Assembly: GCA_030631915.1 (NCBI GenBank)
Contig: DAOVKF010000039.1
Span: 1-11,421 of the forward strand
Direction: 5' to 3'
From: Candidatus Omnitrophota bacterium
Lineage (GTDB): Bacteria; Omnitrophota; Gorgyraeia; Tantalellales; Tantalellaceae
Length of the DNA: 11,421 nt
The translations under genes and the position numbers were made by a program. Below, piece by piece: positions 9,101 through 11,173 of this stretch. Under the pieces are notes generated by a model. The model saw nothing but the letters and a program-made list of their open reading frames with translations, had not been told where the DNA came from and did no database searches. The first letter of the stretch is position 1; every line of letters begins with the position of its first letter.

Positions 9101-10404
9101 AATTTTTCGGCTCGGCCTGGCTCCTGTTCCCCTGCCCCGCTCTCTTTCTTCTCATCATCAGAAGTAAGGTCTTTTTCGGGATACACGGCCCCTGCCGACG
9201 GGGCGGATCCCGGACGCGGCTGACGAAAGAACCTGGGCAGCCAGCGATTAGTCCGCCGGAGGACACGGCGGTATTGTTCCCCGAACCGGGCAGTCATTTC
9301 TTCTTCTTCAGCACGCGCGAGAGAATCAAACAATTTGATAATGACCCCGTTAAGAACAAACCAGGGAACCGCCGATACCGGTCCGAATAGAGTATATATA
9401 CCCATGCTGAGAGCCACGGGGACCATGATCAGCGCCAGATAATAAGGATGTCTTAAATACCTGTACGGGCCTTTTACAACCACACTTTGAACAGGCAGGC
9501 CATCCCACCAGGGGTGGTAATAAGCTGACCACGCAACGAGCATCGAAGAGATATAAGCGATAAACACACTGGCCAAAAGGATCACAACAGTCATTTCCCG
9601 AGGCTGTAAATCAATTAAAGACTCGGGTAAAAGTCCGGAGAAAACCCCTAATACAGCAAGTATGTAAGATTGCATATAAACGCTGTACCAGGCTATTGCA
9701 CGTCGCCATTTTGTCTCTGTTGTGTTTCTTATTTTTAATTGTTCCAGGGCTTCCAGTCTTTTTGACGAGTCCGCCTTCGCTTTTTGACTTGTTTCAAGTT
9801 CCGCATCCGCATCTTCAGATCTTCCCTCATCGGAACTGTCCGGTTCGGCCCGCGCCGTCGTAAGCGTGCCTTGACCGCCAGCAGGAGCAGGCAACGCCTT
9901 CCGGATAAGTATCTGTCTGGAAAGATATTGCCCGACATGGGTCTGGACCACTTCACAGGAGTCGCCTGGATCTTCGATATCAGGGATCTCTGTTTCCGGT
10001 ATGTTGTGATTGAAATATCTGATCTTATACTGCCCCAGATCGATCACAACAGACGCCTTTCGCGGATAAAACTCAGCTGTATCCGGGATCCTGCTTTTGA
10101 ACGCGTCAGGTATGGCCGTAGAGAGTTTTATCCGTTTCAACGCGGAATCGACCTTTTTCCTCATCTGCGCAACATTCCGGTTGCGGGGATCATTTTCCAC
10201 GTCCGTAAGATAAAATCCAAGATACCCGCTTATAAGGCTAAAAAAACCATTATCCGGGTCAGGGTTGGTGAATAAAGTGTATGGTTGTAAGGTGTTTTTT
10301 TGAAAAGCATCGGGATTAGCCCATACAATCCCCTGCCATACCATTAGTATGCTTATGGTGAGAGCTATTATCTTAATGAATTTGTTTTCAGTTAAATGTA
10401 ACAT
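1..10404 (-). CDS. Giant multidomain, putatively membrane-anchored or exported protein (C-terminus beyond the window)
   Basis: A single reading frame is open for 3,468 codons from ATG 10404 to the left edge. I saw no TAA, TAG or TGA in frame, and recognisable domains occur along its whole length, so it is not a chance ORF. An in-frame stop (10411-10413) lies just upstream of the ATG, which fixes this as the most upstream ATG. An AAAGGA-like stretch lies about 13 nt upstream, a longer gap than usual for a ribosome binding site. A strong promoter-like sequence lies a further 30 nt upstream. The N-terminus is a signal peptide. The rest is a mosaic of two ICMT-like membrane domains, a P-loop kinase-like domain, TPRs, a charged helix, tandem repeats of about 90 residues and helix-turn-helix motifs. 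The function is unknown; the layout suggests a cell-envelope scaffold carrying enzymatic modules. Giant genes of this style are known from Omnitrophota. The C-terminus and total length cannot be judged here. Confidence 0.93.
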   Translation of the reverse strand, partial: MLHLTENKFIKIIALTISILMVWQGIVWANPDAFQKNTLQPYTLFTNPDPDNGFFSLISGYLGFYLTDVENDPRNRNVAQMRKKVDSALKRIKLSTAIPDAFKSRIPDTAEFYPRKASVVIDLGQYKIRYFNHNIPETEIPDIEDPGDSCEVVQTHVGQYLSRQILIRKALPAPAGGQGTLTTARAEPDSSDEGRSEDADAELETSQKAKADSSKRLEALEQLKIRNTTETKWRRAIAWYSVYMQSYILAVLGVFSGLLPESLIDLQPREMTVVILLASVFIAYISSMLVAWSAYYHPWWDGLPVQSVVVKGPYRYLRHPYYLALIMVPVALSMGIYTLFGPVSAVPWFVLNGVIIKLFDSLARAEEEEMTARFGEQYRRVLRRTNRWLPRFFRQPRPGSAPSAGAVYPEKDLTSDDEKKESGAGEQEPGRAEKFDLVSGLKELSGSVADLLQEKEVVVIAMTGHRGAGKTTVSKLLERGFAGTRKEEILVIEQDEIHNLRKSAEKRQEAFNDRIKRDGAGKKIIIVEGFYASENFGPESVLKTSDILVILEADEKIRQARAAKRMGGKGWLAQLATVIMHGDKEPVYPEAGHQLNISNNIELQIIKDDIENVLRPGMAEEGVSVPGPGKRWHSIFLGIYKRLSGSMRRNLIVLYSEAYYIMEYLEKYGWSVPAFPDTASVSSGEHGFALLSLALCAGAIKTVGKRPQLKKARRPLDTGPETVQEGKGDSSKSPEALEELSKISDKKWKRALRWNSIYLACYFFIQLGIILSGWAGVEIVSQPILGSSVGHIGGALALTALGLWMWARPYHPWTETAGVTPQSLVVRGPYRYLRHPVYSAMLMVLAGCSIFVYAQAGIIVAAPLFVLNSVVFVSFNSLARAEEEELTARFGEEYRRSLRRTYRWLPRLFPQAHLIVLYPEADYIMEYLEKYGWSVPAFSDPASVSSGEHGLALLSLALCAGAIKTVGKRPQLDKARRLLNGQKYDEVKRICGRLREPLKRKKDKKDYVECLNLLGFAYYGNGEFSKAGEVFSEAITEARKARVGQETINIFLRQNVYSQAMSRFYEKGDVQGAVSVLEQGKNDMPYDARLSSLLGEMYYEAGDMVSAEEILLKVLGKLSEDEKEQRAFAYHRLGMVSLENGDVRQAKERFYRALEQRPGFADVYHMLGWCGSMEGEYKVARTEFGRAKEFGFSAGRTAQGHMVVSIQEGKSQEAIDELRRAIEADAKDPNIYRLLLSNLSGKERLKQAFGVIFSLSDDERFETVMKGLKAYYRNPKTDEAITAVLADVLRDLGGSADDVVASRASSAREELDAGLSDRLTILAIEAANKGDLDAAEGYFDKAEGSDPRNVNVLHPLGGFLISIERYEEGSRRLEQAKGLIEDVNTPYGLDLIRDLRDAYVRHEKSLLQKGEIVEAVPLFRKAMITGMEIDKRKDKEAEDSKELYEFLINFVAALEESPEGIEQGVRVLKELLPIAAEKSLSADLINFGLGKLYYEKSKMEEVFGNPETLVYLDQALQATVKRDEYAALAAFHIRRQRGYIYLSSYAYRRAKQDFETCLRQQDVLKSYAYRRAKQDFETCLLGQRNASEKAMAPIRVVAGVIDEASGNHSGVIKRLEGVNDDLLPVSHQVIRNQLLGDAYYGRGDLDRALEFYREALWRERSLFSPVIRARLGRVYRDRGEPEKAVELCELALKEVLEDMDMVPAKGREDIGSWIQNLESNRDRIPVFNIQPLSEILISMGSLDLFSKKAISGKSLFDQGVELGRQEVEERKAFSNKVPDAGIDLFAGIRKEVLLVLADEALQSEDHAFWGKVIEALGKTGGRDTVDYLLHKAELPFLKGEKGLESLQNLLCALLWTRESRAWEQVDRVMAGLDKRSRKKVARGISKLKKELGRDEERAAKAEEAEEAREAREAEENERLRKEREAKKAEKAREAKEAKARNKAYRAAQPAVMEILGPEQVDAVIDEEIQQGALEGIETALAIRAVDALSDRYIKYHRLIGEQRDEIAEKLIREHLSLPDILETLDKGAPATGWKQTVEVSTGELYLVEFNAWEKYEDFGPEVILEVRNPEIDRGSLSKHKERLKEALVDSGIYQRWSEAELETIGGNLYPGTEEDQGAYDDRWQGVMDLFSDLFTEISIEMGVKGDDTLTAPKKTTMKAPGSLSVDEDTRIDTQYITGLVSKATERTGEVNITAAADHINRHAPPFKDANVEAGDIRIFTVDTLEDKMGIPRFKGAEKTSDLVYAYGVFDGQEDVLKIYVTRAYFGAYLKDDILALAEVIDHEFTENVLGYSHRVAASRSRKFVPESGFLSPFHYFYINRITAEGNYLLAKALVPERGASDDVTEANTGDKDAPGELESYEKLFFSYLRLLEWLGKAAKEKDHDVLAEYALRAYKILERYPEIRLTEGQKEIYQRISPERFYIHEYESAKKAFMPLSEFSSDEFEHYGESTVFLGSKFGSGGELYCKGKKRPLITIKEHPGRKIAFNLKNGDIYRIWILDDGNNVIDFRQMGQIYGTKGRVWKRFYFKITRSQFNELEDHIIKEHRLDARGTLHIGGRVVRFGAYYANCKVEIKVRSGQIERVGIFDGHGLPVKEIDFVLIFDKRGRLKGSFYRNLTRNELEKLDNVTLKQLRLNSRGALYLGSGSKDPIPYFHRHANAEVEVDIIQGHIDQVRILGAHGEVVEEHIFRLVYDEEGRITYSFHKDMAEDDLEKITGRITRLKTDAGGHLRVGVATLGTFTRHKNCPAEAEVERGIPKVIRFYEDMGTREPAGKPVRYSLIYDTRGRLIDSFRKQYSKAARERLKRATVKEFYLNKGAALKFGERYWATFNRKEYGGRKAEFDVVDGIVTEIRIFDRQGENIEKTCPFSLVYEIGAKGKEKLVDSFWTAYGPEKFSKLTNHVIRDLKLSKYGALDIGGRVGRNKNMPRAKSPDNPGAEVVVYVKEGEVARVTDIAGNELKGTYFGRDRTGADERAKVDRRYGEDPPAAEAAGRSAYRMPQKAFEMLREKIKEAVANGDITGEAHEQFLRHGLAWMDKGPRVHFINDSKIYLLAMEAMNAVSGEGDQIEDYRDLMVYIKLYLRTKYVIEKFKRGYDYDIVKHVMTRLNGHSRYTRLLEFYRDQYGKFAGEDGKGDEEVLLEDLISRFVANRALSGGALELLDEKGITRTLDDFCPIASCVIKDGLWMFENELDKIKDIILKQNTRFKDGYKAAKGKQEQLKKRIFQLLNKTPYTVKQLIEILRILDPQAEARSGAQEDADAFEEYLKEDIMIIARHVRSSGHDVLDRALLEEAFVLLKDELMAIGSFDVFLRAVAVIDRRNMTDAAFETSISFESALVSHMRDLNGTRKMGSRLRSLAAASGLSSAQAAKEIGCSRFAIRAWRTGEQDPSPGYLPKIADVYSRRLGEPVSTSLVAYGEPLNAVLKKTATFGERLFMLAQLSGLNAEETGGMIGRSGETIGKWAREFYTPQ
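196..360 (-). other. XRE/Cro-type helix-turn-helix motif 1
   Basis: Residues 3349-3403 read as a complete HTH_3-like domain: helix 1 GSRLRSLAAASGLS, helix 2 SAQAAKEIG, turn Cys, recognition helix SRFAIRAWRTGEQDP, then SPGYLPKIADVYSRRL as helices 4-5. This closely follows the family pattern (LRxLRxxxGLSQxxLAxxLGVSxxxIxxWExGxxxPSPxxLxKLAxxY). Such domains normally bind DNA in the cytoplasm, which is unexpected in a protein with a signal peptide. The frame is continuous with everything upstream. Confidence 0.78.
361..1515 (-). other. Unrecognised helical region before the helix-turn-helix motifs
   Basis: Residues 2964-3348 are predominantly helical, charged and soluble, for example LMVYIKLYLRTKYVIEKFKR, LEFYRDQYGKFAGED and GYKAAKGKQEQLKKRIFQLL. 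Two cysteines lie close together in DDFCPIASCVIKDG. The last third (ALLEEAFVLLKDELMAIGSF) leads directly into the first helix-turn-helix. No catalytic motif or transmembrane segment was seen. I cannot name a family. Confidence 0.4.
1516..3057 (-). repeat. Tandem array of about six ~90-residue protein repeats, family not recognised
   Basis: Residues 2450-2963 divide into units at about 2450-2548 (divergent), 2549-2635, 2636-2723, 2724-2814, 2815-2908 and 2909-2963 (truncated). Complete units are 87-94 residues long. Each has the same order of landmarks: a GxL.IG start (GTLHIGGRV, GALYLGSG, AALKFGER, GALDIGGRV); an acidic strand (CKVEIKVRSG, AEVEVDIIQG, AEFDVVDG, AEVVVYVKEG); a strand like VRILGAHG or IRIFDRQG; a hairpin like LVYDEEGRI, LIYDTRGRL or LIFDKRGRL followed by SF; and a helix ending LRLN, LKTD, FYLN or LKLS. 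The hairpin resembles the YD-repeat motif of RHS proteins, but the period is about four times longer. DNA similarity between units is low, so the array is old. A beta-rich stalk or binding surface is plausible. Confidence 0.78.
3058..3444 (-). other. Helical linker region between the HExxE domain and the tandem repeats
   Basis: Residues 2321-2449 are mostly helical (for example KLFFSYLRLLEWLGKAAKEK and HDVLAEYALRAYKILERYPE), with TPR-like spacing in the second half. No enzyme motif or membrane segment is visible. The region leads into the array of roughly 90-residue repeats at EHYGESTVF. Confidence 0.4.
3445..3840 (-). other. Domain with HExxE...H motif (possible metal-binding fold)
   Basis: Residues about 2189-2320 contain a compact alpha/beta region: strands DIRIFTVDTL, LVYAYGVFD and VLKIYVTRAYF, followed by a helix, ALAEVIDHEFTENVLGYSH. 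The helix carries H2282-E2283-x-x-E2286 and H2293. The arrangement HExxE with a following GxxH resembles a metal site, but the second His of a classic HExxH zinc protease is Glu here, so proteolysis should not be assumed. I have an impression of similar segments in other large Omnitrophota proteins, from memory only. Confidence 0.4.
3841..4560 (-). other. Unrecognised region after the charged helix
   Basis: Residues 1949-2188 have mixed helical and strand character and no transmembrane segment. It begins with a helical part (EILGPEQVDAVIDEEI), continues through a likely beta segment (TVEVSTGELYLVEFNAWEKY, then EVILEVRNPE) and ends in a polar Thr/Asp-rich linker before the HExxE domain. I cannot assign a family or a role. 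Confidence 0.4.
4561..4740 (-). other. Charged Ala/Glu/Lys/Arg-rich helix (coiled coil or single alpha helix)
   Basis: Residues 1889-1948 are almost only A, E, K and R, in short imperfect units such as AEEAEEAREAREAEE and KKAEKAREAKEAKARNK. This is typical of a long stable alpha helix, either a coiled coil or a single alpha helix as in TolA-like proteins. At about 60 residues it would be about 9 nm long. It separates the TPR/HEAT-like half from the C-terminal half of the visible protein, and probably acts as a rigid spacer. Confidence 0.85.
4741..5067 (-). other. HEAT-like helical segment
   Basis: Residues about 1780-1888 look like paired helices of the HEAT/armadillo kind, for example RKEVLLVLADEALQSED, FWGKVIEALGKTGGRDTVDY and LQNLLCALLWTRESRAWEQV. 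The pattern of a helix, a short turn with a Gly or Asp, and a second helix is visible about three times. The assignment is tentative. This segment lies between the TPR array and the charged helix, which fits a continuous solenoid scaffold. Confidence 0.45.
5320..7482 (-). other. Tetratricopeptide (TPR) repeat array
   Basis: Residues about 975-1695 form a long run of helical hairpins with the TPR pattern (hydrophobic/Gly-Ala-Tyr positions 4, 7, 8, 11, 20, 24, 27, Pro 32). Clear units include LGFAYYGNGEFSKAGEVFSE, LGMVSLENGDVRQAKERFYR, LGWCGSMEGEYKVARTEFGR, AIEAANKGDLDAAEGYFDKA, LGDAYYGRGDLDRALEFYRE and LGRVYRDRGEPEKAVELCEL. Some stretches between them (for example around residues 1230-1310) are degenerate. 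TPR arrays bind partner proteins; here the array would act as a scaffold. The partner is unknown. A 66-bp tandem duplication lies within the array. Confidence 0.88.
5664..5775 (-). repeat. In-frame 66-bp tandem duplication within the TPR array
   Basis: A 46-bp block at 5664-5709 recurs at 5730-5775 with a period of exactly 66 bp; I see one mismatch (A to G at 5677 versus 5743). The product is two successive 22-residue units that both start SYAYRRAKQDFETCL (residues 1544-1565 and 1566-1587). The remaining third of each unit differs. The period does not fit a 34-residue TPR, so the duplication changes helix phasing locally, or adds one helix. The near-identity suggests a recent slippage or recombination event. 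Confidence 0.93.
7468..7667 (-). repeat. Intragenic direct repeat, linker copy A'
   Basis: This is the partner of the repeat at 8257-8456. It encodes residues 914-980 and joins the second ICMT-like domain to the TPR array. The hydrophobic run (LALLSLALCAGAIKTVG) could be one more membrane helix or a buried helix. On its left flank the two copies part at about 7468/8257; on the right flank at 7667/8456. Such high identity in an otherwise divergent protein points to recent duplication or gene conversion within the gene. Confidence 0.92.
7669..8220 (-). other. Second ICMT/NnrU-like membrane methyltransferase domain
   Basis: Residues 729-912 repeat the architecture of the first ICMT-like domain: a DSSK..EALEEL lead-in, the basic KKWKRALRW segment before the first hydrophobic helix, RPYHPW, the cofactor motif GPYRYLRHP (828-836), then R880AEEEE with ARFGEEYRRSLRR and RWLPRL. 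Hydrophobic segments are at roughly 753-775, 788-806 and 838-875. Both key motifs are intact, so this copy could be active. It is followed directly by linker copy A', with no kinase between, which contrasts with the first copy. The membrane part has diverged more in sequence than the C-terminal tail. Confidence 0.83.
8257..8456 (-). repeat. Intragenic direct repeat, linker copy A
   Basis: This stretch of about 200 bp matches 7468-7667 at an offset of 789 bp. I count about 12 mismatches (roughly 94% identity), with no gaps and the same reading frame. It encodes residues 650-716, including EYLEKYGWSVPAF, SVSSGEHG and a hydrophobic run, FALLSLALCAGAIKTVG. Identity falls off sharply at both ends. 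In this copy the P-loop kinase domain lies upstream and the second ICMT-like domain lies downstream. Confidence 0.92.
8560..9060 (-). other. P-loop kinase-like domain (uridine kinase / phosphoribulokinase-type fold)
   Basis: Residues 449-615 begin with a hydrophobic strand (EVVVIAM) and a Walker A motif, GHRGAGKTT (464-472, Lys470). A second strand, ILVIEQDE (489-496), places an acidic residue where small-molecule kinases bind substrate or magnesium. It is followed by a Walker B-like strand, KIIIVEGF (523-530). ILVILEADEKIRQARAAKR (547-565) matches the strand and Arg-rich LID region of uridine-kinase-like P-loop kinases. The overall order fits the Udk/PRK group better than AAA+ ATPases. The substrate is unknown. 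The domain sits exactly between an ICMT-like domain and a linker that are adjacent in the other copy of this unit, so it looks like an inserted cassette. Confidence 0.75.
9217..9780 (-). other. First ICMT/NnrU-like membrane methyltransferase domain
   Basis: Residues 209-396 resemble the isoprenylcysteine carboxyl methyltransferase / phospholipid methyltransferase superfamily, integral membrane enzymes that use S-adenosylmethionine. Visible signatures are the cofactor-binding motif GPYRYLRHP (312-320), an upstream YHPW, and the downstream R364AEEEE followed by ARFGEQYRR and RWLP at 387-390. Hydrophobic segments lie near residues 240-262, 273-298 and 322-358. The acceptor substrate cannot be inferred. 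A second, closely related copy lies about 1.55 kb further along the same gene (7669-8220). The last 90 bp or so of the two copies are still very similar in DNA, so the duplication is fairly recent. Family assignment is firm; methyltransferase activity inside this giant protein is inference. Confidence 0.82.
9781..10317 (-). other. Uncharacterised N-terminal segment, residues 30-208
   Basis: This stretch follows the signal peptide and contains no transmembrane segment. Its first part (for example NTLQPYTLFTNPDPDNGFF) looks like a small conserved cap with aromatic and Asn/Pro-rich turns. It ends in an acidic, low-complexity linker around residues 180-208 (DSSDEGRSEDADAELE) that leads into the first ICMT-like domain. 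I do not recognise a named family. By position after the signal peptide it should lie outside the cytoplasmic membrane. Confidence 0.5.
10318..10404 (-). other. N-terminal signal peptide of the giant protein
   Basis: Residues 1-29 have a short n-region with lysines (ENKFIK), a hydrophobic core (IIALTISILMVWQGIV) and a small residue before the likely cleavage point, WA|NPD, after Ala29. This directs the N-terminus to the Sec machinery. If it is not cleaved it would act as the first membrane anchor. The WANPD ending resembles the start of other giant proteins I associate with Omnitrophota; that link is from memory and not from a search. Confidence 0.82.
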
Positions 10405-10448
10405 ACCAAGTTAAATATCCTTTTTTTACTTCTAACAATTAATTACAT

Positions 10449-10477
10449 ATTATAGCATAGAAAAGTAATGCTATCAA
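10449..10477 (-). promoter_or_regulatory. Sigma-70-type promoter for the giant gene
   Basis: On the minus strand there is TTGATA (10477-10472), a 17-nt spacer and TATAAT (10454-10449). The -10 matches the consensus exactly and the -35 in five of six positions, with ideal spacing. Transcription would start near 10442, giving a leader of about 38 nt before ATG 10404. The region is AT-rich, unlike the coding sequence around it. Confidence 0.7.
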
Positions 10478-10537
10478 ATGATTATTTCCAGCTTTTTTAT
10501 ATCTTAATGAGGCGAGGGGACAGGGCGTTGTGGGGAA

Positions 10538-10592
10538 GGCTGCTCCGGGGTGTTCCGTACAGAAGCTTGTACGTCCCCTGGTAGGAGCAGCC
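10538..10592 (-). terminator. Large imperfect stem-loop downstream of the LOG gene (terminator-like or REP-like)
   Basis: Three nested complementary pairs are visible: GGCTGCTCC (10538-10546) with GGAGCAGCC (10584-10592); GGGG (10547-10550) with CCCC (10575-10578); and CGTACA (10556-10561) with TGTACG (10568-10573), around a 6-nt loop. The internal loops are asymmetric (5/1 and 0/5). It begins 57 nt after the LOG stop codon on the minus strand and lies upstream of the giant gene's promoter, so it would end or protect the LOG transcript. No U-run follows, so a classic intrinsic terminator is not supported. A REP-like dispersed element is an alternative. Confidence 0.45.
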
Positions 10593-10649
10593 CAAACAGC
10601 CCTTTTAGTCCATAATCGTTTATCCAGACAAACACGTTACCGGCGCACA

Positions 10650-11117
10650 TTACGTATTGCGTCCGCGGAATCTTTTCAGGATATCTCGCAGCTCATCCAC
10701 GTTCTTGAGCCGGGTAACTCCGTCTATCGCCCAGGTATCAAACCCGTAAACAGGCTTGTGTCCGATCAGGGCAAAACTTATCTCCGAAAGTGTCCCGTAT
10801 TCGCCCGGAAGAGCGACTATCAAGTCCCCGCTCCCCGCGACAAGGGCGTTTCTTGAAAATCCCATCCCGGTCGGGATCACGATATCCACGAACCGGTTGG
10901 CGCTGCTTTTGTTCTCTCCGGGTATGATGCCGATAGTCAGTCCGCCCGCGCCCCTGGCTCCTCTGCACGCGGCTTCCATTATCCCTCCAAGCCCGCCGCA
11001 TACAAGCACAGCGCCTTCCCGGGCTATTGCAGCGCCTATCTGTTCAGCCAGCCCGGCAATACGGCTGCCGCATTTATGCCCGCCGATAACCGATACCAGG
11101 AATTTCTGTTTTTCCAT
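10650..11117 (-). CDS. LOG/TIGR00725-family Rossmann protein (putative nucleoside 5'-monophosphate phosphoribohydrolase)
   Basis: The product has 155 residues if started at ATG 11117, which is preceded by a strong AGGGGGG ribosome binding site. A longer start at 11186 would add 23 residues without family similarity. It is a Rossmann-like protein of the lysine-decarboxylase-like / LOG superfamily, which cleaves nucleoside monophosphates to base and ribose 5-phosphate. Visible motifs are SVIGGHKCG (9-17), the phosphate-binding GGLGGIMEAACRGA (41-54), the SRN with Arg89, and PGEYGTLSE (104-112, Glu112), the variant of PGGxGTxxE in which the second Gly is Glu. The TIGR00725 subgroup fits best. 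Real substrates of this subgroup are poorly known. It shares no obvious function with the giant gene, and is divergent from the glycosyltransferase gene. Confidence 0.88.
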   Translation of the reverse strand: MEKQKFLVSVIGGHKCGSRIAGLAEQIGAAIAREGAVLVCGGLGGIMEAACRGARGAGGLTIGIIPGENKSSANRFVDIVIPTGMGFSRNALVAGSGDLIVALPGEYGTLSEISFALIGHKPVYGFDTWAIDGVTRLKNVDELRDILKRFRGRNT

Positions 11118-11127
11118 GATCCCCCCT
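11108..11127 (-). promoter_or_regulatory. Ribosome binding site deciding the LOG gene start
   Basis: The sequence AGGGGGG lies a few bases upstream of ATG 11117 on the minus strand. It supports the shorter 155-residue form over the upstream ATG at 11186, which would also overlap the divergent glycosyltransferase start. Confidence 0.7.
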
Positions 11128-11173
11128 GTTTTTACTTTAGCTCTGCTCATTGATATTATATAATAACCTCGTG
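11118..11173. promoter_or_regulatory. Divergent promoter region with a palindromic -10-like element
   Basis: The 56-bp gap between the divergent LOG and glycosyltransferase starts contains ATTATATAAT (11155-11164), which is its own reverse complement. It therefore offers TATAAT on both strands (11159-11164 plus, 11160-11155 minus). I see no good -35 box for either direction. If the plus-strand -10 is used, transcription would start at or within a few bases of the glycosyltransferase start codon, which also lacks a clear ribosome binding site. Confidence 0.4.

Larger units (their letters stand above)
10405..10649. other. Intergenic region between the giant gene and the LOG gene
   Basis: This 245-bp gap holds the promoter of the giant gene in its AT-rich left half and a GC-rich stem-loop in its right half. 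No small ORF with a convincing ribosome binding site was seen, nor a tRNA-like fold. Confidence 0.7.

Noticed and set aside
9784..10275. Plus-strand ORF of 163 codons
   Set aside because: It lies antisense to the giant frame, where the opposite strand encodes a coherent N-terminal segment. It has no recognisable domain and its Arg-rich composition is what antisense translation of a coding region gives.
10756..11163. Plus-strand ORF of 135 codons antisense to the LOG gene
   Set aside because: The minus strand here encodes a well-conserved Rossmann protein with intact motifs and a ribosome binding site; the plus-strand product is low-complexity and has no family match.
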